Source: Planctomycetota bacterium | GTDB taxonomy: Bacteria > JAJVIF01 > JAPKYR01 | Length of the DNA stretch: 33,274 bases | Direction of reading: 5' to 3' | NCBI GenBank assembly: GCA_030614715.1 | Contig: JAUWTM010000025.1 | Coordinates: 1 to 33,274 of the forward strand | In this document: positions 17,578 to 25,445 of the stretch, piece by piece | Numbering within the stretch: position 1 is the first letter of the stretch | How the letters are laid out: each line of letters starts with the position of its first letter | Notes under the pieces: model-generated | Database searches by the model: none | Told to the model about the DNA's origin: nothing | Seen by the model: the letters and a program-made list of their open reading frames with translations, nothing else | Made by a program: the position numbers and the translations under genes

Positions 17578-17790
17578 TCATTTATCCCTGTCTGGGAGCT
17601 TCAACGTAACTGCTCTCGGTTTGAATAGCTCGGGATACTCTGCCTCATACCTGGCGACCAGCATGTCGATCAGTATATCCCATAGCTCATCCTCATCGGC
17701 TTTCGACATCGGTTCATCCGAGTTGACTGCCTTGAACGTGAACCTGCCTGCACGGTAACCCTTCCGTTTCGGTTGAATGTTATCGGTCAT
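17578..17790 (-). CDS. small uncharacterised protein, paralogue of its upstream neighbour (70 aa)
   Basis: Unknown family. It aligns with the preceding gene product along its length: MTDN with MADKN, GRFTF with GRFTF, PMSKADEDE with PMTEAEYEH, and MLVARYEAEYPELFKP with MIARAYAADHPELFQP. I start it at ATG 17790, which AAGGTGA precedes, because this matches the paralogue's start; a longer frame reaches 17862 but would lie inside the neighbour. It overlaps the neighbour's stop by 11 bases, so translation is probably coupled. The fold looks like two short strands then an amphipathic helical hairpin. The pair may form a heterodimer; that is inference. Confidence 0.75.
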   Translation of the reverse strand: MTDNIQPKRKGYRAGRFTFKAVNSDEPMSKADEDELWDILIDMLVARYEAEYPELFKPRAVTLKLPDRDK

Positions 17791-18001
17791 CCGATTCACC
17801 TTCACCTGGATCACGGTCGGGTGTGTTCTGTGGTTGAAATAGTTCGGGGTGATCGGCTGCATATGCCCGTGCGATCATTTTAGCAAGGAGGCTTTCAGCA
17901 TGCTCATACTCCGCTTCCGTCATCGGGGTGGATGATATTTCACTTATGAAAGTGAATCTTCCTTTTTTGCTGGTCCTGAATATGCGGTTCTTGTCAGCCA
18001 T
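17780..18001 (-). CDS. small uncharacterised protein, first of a tandem paralogous pair (73 aa)
   Basis: Unknown family, homologous to the gene that follows it. Start at ATG 18001 is supported by GGAGGAG seven bases upstream; the longer frame from 18076 would place this site inside the gene. It has a basic N-terminus (NRIFRTSKKGRFTF), a central PMTEAEYEHAESLL helix, the shared HPELFQP motif and a charged Asp/Glu/Gly-rich tail that the paralogue lacks. It is about the size of antitoxins, small transcription regulators and element-borne accessory proteins, but no motif decides this. A 17-base palindrome 78 bases upstream (18079-18095) could be an operator. Confidence 0.75.
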   Translation of the reverse strand: MADKNRIFRTSKKGRFTFISEISSTPMTEAEYEHAESLLAKMIARAYAADHPELFQPQNTPDRDPGEGESDDR

Positions 18002-18078
18002 GATTATCTCCTCCAGGATTGGTTCAAGTAGGATATCAAAATCAGGTAGTAGGTGACTTGAATAGGTTGCTAGCATAT

Positions 18079-18095
18079 AAATACATTCTGTATTT
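18079..18095. promoter_or_regulatory. 17-base palindrome, candidate operator for the paralogous pair
   Basis: AAATACATTCTGTATTT has perfect 7-base arms around TTC and lies 78 bases ahead of the first gene of the pair. It overlaps ATATAAATACAT (18075-18086), which also occurs 78 bases ahead of the DUF5131 gene (15744-15755). The symmetry suits a dimeric repressor. Confidence 0.4.
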
Positions 18096-18224
18096 GGATG
18101 AGTTCTAACCAGCTTGCCGGGGGTACCGGGGACGGGAGATACCGAGGGCTCGGAGACCCAGGTTGAGTTCGGTCACATTGGCCTGTGTGATGCATGAAAT
18201 CAGGGTTTTAACGAAATCCAACAG

Positions 18225-18274
18225 CCTGCTTTGGGAGCAGGAGGCCGAGAGTTCGAATCTCTCCTCCCCGACCA
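18225..18274 (+). pseudogene. 3' half of a tRNA-Pro(UGG) gene, 5' half missing
   Basis: The anticodon arm is CCTGC-TTTGGGA-GCAGG with anticodon TGG. Then come AGGCC, the T arm GAGAG-TTCGAAT-CTCTC, the 3' acceptor strand CTCCCCG, A and encoded CCA. The expected 5' acceptor strand CGGGGAG and a D arm are not found upstream. A perfect 3' half without a 5' half is the usual mark left when an element integrates into a tRNA gene. An antisense open frame over it is an artefact. Confidence 0.8.
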
Positions 18275-18449
18275 GTATCTGCGAAGTCGATCTATCCCGA
18301 ATCGGATTGCGGGTGCTTATCGTTCCCGGATTTATGTGTATCGTCTGGATTTCGGACATACTTGAAGTAGCCCATGATCACGGTGAAGACCAATCCAATT
18401 CCGACAGCCAGAACCGCTATCGTCGGAGCGAACACGAAGCACCATCCTA
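18268..18449. repeat. direct repeat copy 1 (182 bases, about 97% identical to 19654-19835)
   Basis: Starts at CCGACCAG, the tRNA 3' end, and stops at CCATCCTA, six bases before the radical SAM stop codon. I count only about five substitutions against copy 2 and no gaps. More diverged similarity continues leftward through the tRNA-like sequence. Confidence 0.95.
18292..18449 (-). pseudogene. C-terminal remnant of the membrane protein gene at 19678-20259
   Basis: Inside repeat copy 1, the last 52 codons plus stop of the membrane protein are preserved, from the segment CFVFAPTIAVLAVG to the ending HKSGNDKHPQSDSG. The 5' part, start codon and promoter are missing, so it cannot be expressed as that protein. 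The near-identity shows the duplication is recent or maintained. Confidence 0.85.
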
Positions 18450-18454
18450 CTTTA

Positions 18455-19363
18455 TTAATCTAATCCATAAACCTGCCTTGGTGCGAGATATTCTGGAAAT
18501 TTATCCAGCAGGGATCGACGGACTGTATAACATAAATGGCAGGCACTGACATATTTTTCATCGTGCTTTACACCATATTTTTCTGCAAGAAGAGCTGGCC
18601 CACCTTTGAGTAATGGACCACAGATCGGGTGTGATTCGGCGTCGTAATTCATAATCAATGTTGATAGCGGTATCTCAAACATATTGCCAATTACCAGTCC
18701 CTGACAGAGATGAACAAATCCATAAGGATCAATGTGAACTCTTCCAGGGTTCCTGAGTTTCTCCCCAGTGCACTCTGTGAATTCATCATAATTCCTTCCC
18801 GGTAATCCATCCATTAGTTTCTCAACTGCCCTTCCTTTAAGCAAAGCTCCCCCTCCCATTACCGGCTCTCCTTTGCGATCTGTTTTCTCCGTATCAATCT
18901 CAGGCCTCTCAATGCAGATCGAACCAACCGGCATACCAAGTTTTTCAGCCGCTGCTAATGCAATTTTGGCTGGTGGATCTCTCTCCTCCCCGTAATGAAG
19001 CCTGTCGTCACTTATGCTTAAATCGGCCAATCCAAGATCACAAAGGGGGCTCAACCAGCGTTCGGCTGCTTCTCCGGAAGTTGCCCAGTATGCATTTGTC
19101 ACAATCCCGGTTTTAAATCCCATTTTGTGCGCAAGTCTGATTCCCTCCAGCATTAATGAGTAAAACAGAAAGGGCTCACCACCTTCAAAATATACCCATT
19201 CGATCGTTCCAATTTTAACCAGTTCATCGAGTACCGCTTTTATTTGATCTAAAGTAAAAGTACCCTTTGCACGTGGACTGGCATATACAAAACAATGGTC
19301 GCATTCCATGCTGCATTTATAAGTGAGGAATAAGTGAATTCCGGTTGGGAAACTGGTGCTCAT
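18455..19363 (-). CDS. radical SAM protein with SPASM-like C-terminus
   Basis: A 302-residue radical SAM enzyme. The cluster motif is CSMECDHC with Cys17, Cys21 and Cys24, followed by FEGGEPFLF, the usual GGEP SAM-binding motif, and VTNAYWA. The C-terminal part has scattered Cys (HLCQG, PICGP, SACHLCY) as in SPASM/twitch domains that bind extra Fe-S clusters in peptide-modifying enzymes. Substrate unknown; no precursor peptide is evident beside it. I start at ATG 19363 because a promoter -10 (19388-19393) lies between it and the longer GTG frame from 19405. The gene is bounded on both sides by copies of the tRNA-Pro 3' end and membrane-protein tail, so it appears to have been inserted or captured. 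Confidence 0.85.
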   Translation of the reverse strand: MSTSFPTGIHLFLTYKCSMECDHCFVYASPRAKGTFTLDQIKAVLDELVKIGTIEWVYFEGGEPFLFYSLMLEGIRLAHKMGFKTGIVTNAYWATSGEAAERWLSPLCDLGLADLSISDDRLHYGEERDPPAKIALAAAEKLGMPVGSICIERPEIDTEKTDRKGEPVMGGGALLKGRAVEKLMDGLPGRNYDEFTECTGEKLRNPGRVHIDPYGFVHLCQGLVIGNMFEIPLSTLIMNYDAESHPICGPLLKGGPALLAEKYGVKHDEKYVSACHLCYTVRRSLLDKFPEYLAPRQVYGLD

Positions 19364-19387
19364 TTTACTGGTTGATACTCCATATTT

Positions 19388-19417
19388 ATTATATATCAAC
19401 AACACTCATTTCTACAA
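19388..19417 (-). promoter_or_regulatory. candidate promoter of the radical SAM gene
   Basis: Minus strand TTGTAG (19412-19417), 18-base spacer and a perfect TATAAT (19388-19393), 25 bases from the chosen ATG. It argues against the upstream GTG start, which would overlap the -10. Confidence 0.5.
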
Positions 19418-19606
19418 AACCGTCAGTGAATCCTCTTTAATTATCGTGTTTTTTTATGGGGTGACGGTCGGTGACATGCACGTTCAGAGTGGAGGTCTGA
19501 GAGGCCTGGAAGGGATACAGGGCCTTATTCAGCTTGTCACCGGTACCCCGATTACGGATTAAAGACGAGATATAGATCTAAAACAATAACTGGTTGTCCC
19601 CTTTTC

Positions 19607-19660
19607 CCTGCATTGTGGGCAGGAGATCGACAGCTCGAATCTCGTCACAGTGGCCGACCA
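19607..19660 (+). pseudogene. decayed second copy of the tRNA-Pro 3' half
   Basis: Aligns with 18225-18274: CCTGC, TTG, GCAGGAG, CGA, TCGAATCTC and CCGACCA are shared, but the anticodon loop is changed (ATTGTGG), the T stem no longer pairs cleanly and a few bases are inserted before the end. It cannot make a working tRNA. Confidence 0.6.
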
Positions 19661-19835
19661 GTATCTGCGAAGTCGATCTATCCCGAATCGGATTGCGGGT
19701 GCTTATCGTTCCCGGATTTATGTGTATCGTCTGGATTCCGGACATACTTGAAGTAGCCCATGATCACGGTGAAGACCAATCCAACTCCGACAGCCAGAAC
19801 AGCTATTGTCGGAGCGAACACGAAGCACCATCCTA
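19654..19835. repeat. direct repeat copy 2
   Basis: Matches 18268-18449. Here the repeat covers the tRNA 3' end and the 3' end of an intact membrane protein gene, so this is likely the original arrangement and copy 1 the derived one. Confidence 0.95.
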
Positions 19836-20259
19836 TGCTGTAAAACAGAGTGAATATTCCCCCCAGAAGCATGCCCTCCGCGACCACCTTAAGCTTGCTG
19901 GAGTAAATCAGGCCTGCAGCAGTAACTATAACCGCGATTAACATGGAGATTAACGCCACGGGTATAGCCTGCGCTTCAATCTTTTTATCGAATTCCCTTT
20001 CCAAATCTTCGATGCTTGCATCCCACTCACGGTACGCCGCACGATCGGCTTCATACTCCTGCATCCTTATTACCGCTTCCCCCTCGCCGAGGTAATTCAG
20101 TTCTTCCGATGAAGGGGGTCTTGGTAATTCTTCATACCGCTCGACACCCGGGTATTCATCATTCCATTCAGGTGAGGGGAACCAAGCAGCCATAGCCCAG
20201 ACCACAAACATACAGATAAGAAAACCGAGGAAGATAGCGTACAGTACTCTCTGGAACAT
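19678..20259 (-). CDS. membrane protein, unknown function, 193 aa
   Basis: I do not recognise the family. One hydrophobic segment lies at residues about 5-27 (YAIFLGFLICMFVVWAMAAW). A charged middle of about 80 residues, rich in Glu, Arg and Tyr, follows. Then come probably three more segments in the last half (VALISMLIAVIVTAAGLIY, GGIFTLFYSIGWCFVF and VLAVGVGLVFTVIMGY), ending in a hydrophilic tail. It has a strong GGAGGTG ribosome site and its own promoter (20280-20307). Its 3' end abuts the tRNA-Pro-like remnant and is duplicated at 18292-18449. Confidence 0.75.
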   Translation of the reverse strand: MFQRVLYAIFLGFLICMFVVWAMAAWFPSPEWNDEYPGVERYEELPRPPSSEELNYLGEGEAVIRMQEYEADRAAYREWDASIEDLEREFDKKIEAQAIPVALISMLIAVIVTAAGLIYSSKLKVVAEGMLLGGIFTLFYSIGWCFVFAPTIAVLAVGVGLVFTVIMGYFKYVRNPDDTHKSGNDKHPQSDSG

Positions 20260-20279
20260 GATTACACCTCCGGAACATA

Positions 20280-20307
20280 ATTATACGTGCATATCTCCAC
20301 TTCTCAA
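20280..20307 (-). promoter_or_regulatory. promoter of the 19678-20259 membrane protein gene
   Basis: Minus strand TTGAGA (20302-20307, 5 of 6), 16-base spacer and perfect TATAAT (20280-20285), 20 bases ahead of the start codon, leaving a very short leader containing GGAGGTG. Confidence 0.6.
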
Positions 20308-20410
20308 GTAATTGGAGAGCGATATCAGCAGATGGCCACACACTGCTGAGATTGCTTGCCGCTTGACGGGGGAAGTATCATGGAACTGCTGCATTATTCC
20401 CGGACTGGTT

Positions 20411-20740
20411 CTACCAGCAGCCGTCCCATAGGTGCTTGGCCAGGAACACGTCACGTATGCCGATTGCAGTGCGCACGTCTGGACTGTTGTTGCATGACGG
20501 GTCGGTTGGAGTAAAATCTACCGTTCTGCTAAAGTCGCCTGAGATATATGCATTCCCAATATGGTCCGTCGCGACCCCAAAGCCCTCGTCATGAGAAATA
20601 CCACCCCAGGTCAGTGCCCAGACGAAGTCGCCCGATGAATCGAACTTGCTCAGGAAAACATCATACGAGCCATTCGAGGTTTGCGGATCGCCACCGGGGG
20701 TACGCCCTGAGCATATTCCAATTGCTACTTCCCGACTCAT
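20411..20740 (-). pseudogene. fragment of an SBBP-repeat beta-propeller protein
   Basis: 109 residues with about one and a half SBBP repeats (YDVFLSKFDSSGDFVWA, then GGISHDEGFGVATD, GNAYISGDFS and DVFLAK). Such proteins are normally several hundred residues, secreted and made of many repeats. Here there is no signal peptide, the frame begins mid-repeat and it stops after DGCW. No good ribosome site precedes it. It is best read as the remnant of a larger gene. Confidence 0.65.
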
Positions 20741-20844
20741 CCCCGGTGGCGGGTTCTTATTTCATAATGTTAGATGCCAGACAAGACGTAGTCGATGGAG
20801 AACCACCATGAAACGTTGGAGACTTATCACCAGCGTGCATATTT

Positions 20845-20878
20845 AAAAAAAAGGGGACGCCGGTTGAATGGCGTCCCC
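20845..20878 (-). terminator. rho-independent terminator of the lipoprotein gene
   Basis: Perfect 9-base stem GGGGACGCC/GGCGTCCCC (20853-20861 with 20870-20878) and an 8-base loop, followed on the minus strand by eight T residues (20845-20852). It lies 42 bases past the stop codon of the gene ending at 20920. Confidence 0.92.
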
Positions 20879-20919
20879 GTAAATTACATTGGCTAATTGA
20901 CAATAATATAGAAACAGTC

Positions 20920-23445
20920 TTATAGCACCGAAAATTCTCCGTCGTTAACAAGCCCACACGTGGTGGGTGGGACAATTGGACCGGGCATCGGCGCTCCTAT
21001 CATGAATCCCCCGAGGTTCTGGGCCGCGGTGAGCGGATCCATACCTTCGAGTGCCTGGTTCACGTCCTGCGAGAATACGCCCCACGTGTAATCACCGGGA
21101 GGCAAGAACTCATCGACGATCATGGACCCGGTATACATGCCGTCCTCGGCTGCAGCATCGCCGTGAGTGCCATCGTCGAACATTTTGAGTGCCACAACCT
21201 GGACCACCTGGTACTCCAGCATTTTCCTTGAGATGCTGGTGATCATGTATGCGTCAGTGTTTGCATACGCTTCGGTCGCACCCATCAGGGCTGCTGTCAC
21301 GACCAGCACTTCGCCGGTAACAAATTCCGTCTGATTGATCTGGACCTGTCGATCCGTGTTGTAATGGATGTTTATGAACGGCTCGATAACACTGTATTGA
21401 TACGAGTTGCCATCGGTTATGCGGGTAAATTCCCACTGTACGGTGCCGGTGAAGGGCTGTCCAACGACTGGAGGCATATCGTAAGTCGCCTGCATCGTGA
21501 CTGTCTCCTGGATGGTAACCTCGGTCGGCAGCGGTAAGGTGTTTTCTTCACCGCGCCTGAATGGATCGATGACGTCGGCGGCAATTGCTCCGCCACCTGC
21601 GACAGCTAAGCCGGTGTTAATTTTTTCACCGGCGTCGTCGAGGTAGTCGCTTCCGCATGCCTCAACTACACCATCGATGACCATGTTGATGCCGGCGCCA
21701 ATGACCACCCCGATTCCGATAGCTTTCCACCATGGATCCTCGAACGGTAACTCCGAGAACTGGCCCGGGAAAGGCAGGACCGGATCCATCGTCCACATGA
21801 GTGATGTGGGAGCCGAATAATTCTGCAGCTCGGGACCATATGTGAAATTGAGCCATTGCGTCGTGATTGTCCCCTGGGGGATTGTATTCGTGAACTGACC
21901 GTACCCGGTTTCCTGGTATGTAGCCACAAATGCATTGCGTGTAATTTCACTGTTTTCGAATCCCGGAGCGTTAAGACTCAACGTAAATACATGCTTGGCG
22001 GGAGGCGTGACAGAAAAATCGGCTGAGAACAAGCCCATTACCGACGCTCCCGGAGGAATGTCACCGAAAATATAGTGAGACTCGACTGGAACGATTCCAG
22101 ATACAGGTTCGAAGATCAGCTCACCCTCGACTCCTGGAACCAATACAGATCCATTGTTTCTGACGAACAGACCTATTTCCTGTACACCAATACCGGTATC
22201 GAACAGACCGTCGGTGTTCATAAGGCCTGAAACGGGGTCGATCGAGAACGGCCTGTAATCGATAATCATGTCCATCTGCTCGACAGCAATTGGCGAGACT
22301 GTCACGGTGTCCATTGCAATCATTGAAATAGCTTCGCCATACATCGGATTATCGGTTGGCAGAAGTCCGCCGATCCAGGCCTCTCCGTACGTTACCGGAT
22401 CAGTTACTGTCACAGTCAATGTGAAAGCATCGCTGGAATCCAGAGTCACCGGGATATCAGAGAAATTGTACAGCGAGCTGTAGGCAGTGGTGCCGGGACC
22501 TGCGGGAATTCCTGACACAGGCGCGATAATCGATCCAGCCTCAATGCTGACATCGGCCGCATTGCCCTGCCAGTCCCAGACCTCGGCCTGAAGACTGAGA
22601 GTGCCGCCGCCTGATCCACCCGAGTACCACAAGCTGTTCTCGGTCTCTGTCAGAGTCAGGCACACCGCTTCCTGGTTGTTAGCGGTAGTGAGAGGGAAAT
22701 CTGCAACCTCGAAAGGCGCATCGCCGTCCGGCTTCGCCCAGTTAGCGTAGATGGAGTAATTGAAAGCAAGGAAGGGGTATGAGACATTGTTCCAGTCGAG
22801 GACGTAATGCCTTGTCAGTGAGTTCGGGCCTTCGCTGAAGACACCGCGCATGGCCGCGTTTGCTGGAATCGCCATGAACTCGACAAGGTTATCGGTGGCT
22901 TCCAGTCCGTCAGCGAAATACTTGAATCCAGCCATACCCTCGTAGTTGATAACGTCGTCCTTCGTACCCAGTAGGCCGTCGATGTATCCCAGCGGGACGT
23001 CCTTGAAATATTCCGGGCTGGTCAGGATGGTATAGCCATCTGTGTTGGCAACCTCCGGACCGTAGACAACGCCTCGTGTGTCGAAAATCTTTAATTTCGT
23101 GTTGGGAATTGAATGGGTGATAATCACATCCACTTCCACCGTCTTCGCCACTGAGTCAATGTTGAGATTGCTGATGTTCAATCCCTGGAGCGTCGGGGGC
23201 TCAAGGAATCCGAGGACATTCAGAATCAGGTCGGCTGACCGTAACGGGACAATATCCGCAGTCCCGGTGTCCGGGTCAATTACCACCTGCCACTGTCCAA
23301 GCAGCAGGATTCCACCGACTGCTTCTTCGGCTGTTCTCAGTTCATCCTGTGGAACCACCGGGTTTTCGTTTTTACTGGTTGAGCAACTGAAAATAAGTGT
23401 AGCGAGTAACAAACAACATATTACAGAAACTGCTGGTCTGACCAT
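20920..23445 (-). CDS. large secreted lipoprotein, unknown function, 841 aa
   Basis: Start at ATG 23445 with GAGGAGG upstream; the longer frame to 23484 would bury this site. The N-terminus MVRPAVSV then a hydrophobic run to LIFSC gives a probable lipoprotein signal with Cys21 as lipidated residue. The rest is beta-rich, with Ig-like or adhesin-like strands, a Gly/Ala-rich hydrophobic patch near 590-650 (GIGVVIGAGINMVIDGV, GLAVAGGGAIAADV) and near the end DGTHGDAAAEDGMYTG, an acidic motif found in secreted proteins of several uncultured phyla. No enzyme motif is seen. Probably anchored at the cell surface or in the periplasm; it is transcribed alone and closed by a strong terminator. Confidence 0.8.
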   Translation of the reverse strand: MVRPAVSVICCLLLATLIFSCSTSKNENPVVPQDELRTAEEAVGGILLLGQWQVVIDPDTGTADIVPLRSADLILNVLGFLEPPTLQGLNISNLNIDSVAKTVEVDVIITHSIPNTKLKIFDTRGVVYGPEVANTDGYTILTSPEYFKDVPLGYIDGLLGTKDDVINYEGMAGFKYFADGLEATDNLVEFMAIPANAAMRGVFSEGPNSLTRHYVLDWNNVSYPFLAFNYSIYANWAKPDGDAPFEVADFPLTTANNQEAVCLTLTETENSLWYSGGSGGGTLSLQAEVWDWQGNAADVSIEAGSIIAPVSGIPAGPGTTAYSSLYNFSDIPVTLDSSDAFTLTVTVTDPVTYGEAWIGGLLPTDNPMYGEAISMIAMDTVTVSPIAVEQMDMIIDYRPFSIDPVSGLMNTDGLFDTGIGVQEIGLFVRNNGSVLVPGVEGELIFEPVSGIVPVESHYIFGDIPPGASVMGLFSADFSVTPPAKHVFTLSLNAPGFENSEITRNAFVATYQETGYGQFTNTIPQGTITTQWLNFTYGPELQNYSAPTSLMWTMDPVLPFPGQFSELPFEDPWWKAIGIGVVIGAGINMVIDGVVEACGSDYLDDAGEKINTGLAVAGGGAIAADVIDPFRRGEENTLPLPTEVTIQETVTMQATYDMPPVVGQPFTGTVQWEFTRITDGNSYQYSVIEPFINIHYNTDRQVQINQTEFVTGEVLVVTAALMGATEAYANTDAYMITSISRKMLEYQVVQVVALKMFDDGTHGDAAAEDGMYTGSMIVDEFLPPGDYTWGVFSQDVNQALEGMDPLTAAQNLGGFMIGAPMPGPIVPPTTCGLVNDGEFSVL

Positions 23446-23796
23446 TTTTGGCCTCCTCGGGTCCGTTTTTATGTTAAGAGCCACCAGTTGCAGTTTGGTG
23501 CCCGTCCGTTGGCTCTTTAACTACAGTAAAAGTGAGCACACTCGTACTGAAATGTCAGATCAGATAACAATACTTTAATTAACTTAAATCGTGAAACTTG
23601 CACTAACCAGATGCCTCAGGCTAAATACGTTTTACCATGCCGTTCAGCCATGGTCAAGCATATTTGGATATATTTTGTTAACAGATCGTTAGCCATGATG
23701 CCAGCTGGTATAAAATTTCGGTATTCAGGAGTTATATTACTTGAATGACGCCGTAACTGTCAACATATTACGGTAAAAAATTCGTTAATACCGGGG
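23446..23796. other. intergenic region without a recognised feature
   Basis: About 350 bases between the lipoprotein and hydrolase genes, both on the minus strand. It is AT-rich around 23560-23600 and should hold the lipoprotein promoter, but I find no clear -35/-10 pair, no terminator and no gene. Confidence 0.6.
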
Positions 23797-24594
23797 TCAG
23801 GATGTTGTCACCTGATTTTTGAGAATCTCGTAGAACCCGTCCCTGGCCTGTGTTTCAAGCCATGGGGTGTGTCCGCAGTTACGGAGAAGGGTAAACCGGA
23901 AGTCTTTCAGCCTTGATGAGAGTGGATCCTTCACTCCGTCGGCTGGATGGGGATCGTAGTCGCCGTGGATCGCCACGACCGGACATTTTATATCATTTGC
24001 TAAAGTGAGGAGCTCCCCGCACTTTCTTAAATTCTCAGCGTCGGTCCAGACTGACTGAAAAATATCTCCGCTGCCGCCAACAAGGTCGGATTTTCCAGGA
24101 TCGGACGGCATAGGATCGTACACGTCTGTCTTTTCGACCAGTGCTCCCAGCCTGGCCAACGAAACGTCACGGTCGACTGAATCGGGATCGACCAGAGTTT
24201 GTATGAGCGACGTAAACTCAGCACGTTCTTCGTCGCTGAGGCGATTCAAACGGTTCTCGCGGGTAAGATCACCGTATTTGCTCTCAAACCCGCCACTTCC
24301 AACGAGAATCAATTTACTGACCAGTTCCGGATACTTTGCCGTAACGATGTAGCTCAGCCACGCGCCCCATGAAAAGCCGATCAGCGTGACGGGTATGTCA
24401 CCATGCTCTTCGAGGACGGTTTTCAATTCATCGACCTGACCATCGAGAGTGGACGCTGTCTGTATCGGTTCGAGGACTCCGCAGATGGTCGATAATTCAC
24501 GCGCAACGGGCGCCATTTCACCACCCGCACCGGGACCTCCATGGATTACAGCAACGCTGTAAGGTGGATCTCCGTATTTTCTAAGGTTAAGCAT
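23797..24594 (-). CDS. alpha/beta hydrolase, 265 aa
   Basis: Alpha/beta-hydrolase fold with oxyanion-hole motif HGGPG (18-22), nucleophile elbow GFSWGAW with Ser75, probable acid Asp214 in HGDYDPHP and His242 in CGHTPW. HGGPG is common in proline-iminopeptidase-like and related hydrolases, but the substrate cannot be told. No signal peptide, so cytoplasmic. The start lacks a good ribosome site, and the gene diverges from the nucleotidyltransferase gene with 75 bases between them. The catalytic residues appear complete. Confidence 0.85.
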   Translation of the reverse strand: MLNLRKYGDPPYSVAVIHGGPGAGGEMAPVARELSTICGVLEPIQTASTLDGQVDELKTVLEEHGDIPVTLIGFSWGAWLSYIVTAKYPELVSKLILVGSGGFESKYGDLTRENRLNRLSDEERAEFTSLIQTLVDPDSVDRDVSLARLGALVEKTDVYDPMPSDPGKSDLVGGSGDIFQSVWTDAENLRKCGELLTLANDIKCPVVAIHGDYDPHPADGVKDPLSSRLKDFRFTLLRNCGHTPWLETQARDGFYEILKNQVTTS

Positions 24595-24669
24595 CTGGTG
24601 GTGTCTATTGAATCATCGTTTGCCAGTTATGTCTTGTAAGCTACAACCATAAAGAATACCATTATCGTA

Positions 24670-25401
24670 ATGGATGTACCTGTATCAATCCAGCCAACAT
24701 GTAAAGCCTTCATCGACGGTCTCCGGGCCGTGCTTGGTGACAAGCTTCACAGTGTCTACATTAACGGTGCGGTTACCTTTCCTGAAACAAAGCACTACGG
24801 GGACTTAGATTTTCATGTAATTCTCAACGATCCGTTAACCGACGGGGAAAAATCAGATCTTCTCGATCTTCACAAGGTCCTCGCACGCGACTTCCCTCCC
24901 CTCGGCGCTGAGCTGGACTGCCATTATATACTTCTCGAGGATGTGCGGGGTTCGTCGCCGCCAGAACATCAACTGGTCGACGGTGTCAGGGACGAAGCCT
25001 GGGCGCTGCACCGTGAGCACATGCGTGCCGGACGGGTATTTATCCTTCACGGACCCGATCCGGTGGTGATTTTTCCGGCACCGTCACGACCCGAGATCGA
25101 TTACGCACTGCAGGGAGAGCTGAATTATGTTAGGGACCATCTCGATATTCACCACGCATATTGCGTCATGAACCTGTGCCGCCTGATGTACAGCTACGAG
25201 ACCCGCGACGTGGTCACATCCAAGGCGGCGTCGGGTGTCTGGGCAAGGGAAAAATTCCCACAATGGGTAGAACTCATCGATGCGGCAGTAAAGGCGTACG
25301 CGGGTGAGGCCACTGATCAAGACAGGGAACTGATGGTATCGCGAGTACATGAATTTTACAAATTCGCGTGCGACAGGATTAACCTCGGCCTCAATACGTG
25401 A
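24670..25401 (+). CDS. AadA-like nucleotidyltransferase (DUF4111-type C-terminus), 243 aa
   Basis: The N-terminal half has the nucleotidyltransferase core: NGAVTFPE then HYGDLDFHV with metal ligands Asp45 and Asp47. The C-terminal half has NLCRLMYSYETRDVVTSKAASGVWA, like the helical domain of aminoglycoside adenylyltransferases (AadA). It may adenylylate a small molecule; resistance is not established because many chromosomal homologues have unknown substrates. The usual GS...SD spacing is altered (GA instead of GS). No good Shine-Dalgarno precedes the ATG. Confidence 0.7.
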   Translation: MDVPVSIQPTCKAFIDGLRAVLGDKLHSVYINGAVTFPETKHYGDLDFHVILNDPLTDGEKSDLLDLHKVLARDFPPLGAELDCHYILLEDVRGSSPPEHQLVDGVRDEAWALHREHMRAGRVFILHGPDPVVIFPAPSRPEIDYALQGELNYVRDHLDIHHAYCVMNLCRLMYSYETRDVVTSKAASGVWAREKFPQWVELIDAAVKAYAGEATDQDRELMVSRVHEFYKFACDRINLGLNT

Positions 25402-25445
25402 TAAAATCTACTTGAAGGAACCCGGCATTACACAAGGCATTCACG

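Noticed and set aside
17308-17758. Overlapping open frames on both strands giving Trp/Arg/Cys-rich or His/Pro/Thr-rich repeats
   Set aside because: They are translations of the octamer array in every frame; no ribosome site and no coding character outside the repeat.
18225-18274. A complete functional tRNA-Pro
   Set aside because: The anticodon and T arms are perfect, but no D arm or 5' acceptor strand CGGGGAG was found in the preceding 120 bases.
18105-18359. 84-codon minus-strand frame containing GEERFELSASCSQSR
   Set aside because: It is the antisense shadow of the tRNA-Pro 3' half, a common false gene call.
19356-19562. Plus-strand 68-codon frame between the radical SAM gene and the decayed tRNA copy
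   Set aside because: It starts inside the radical SAM gene's leader on the other strand, lacks a ribosome site and has no recognisable domain.
23797-25401. Toxin-antitoxin pair formed by the hydrolase and nucleotidyltransferase genes
   Set aside because: They are divergent, of enzyme size and without HEPN/MNT or other toxin-antitoxin features; the nucleotidyltransferase resembles AadA.
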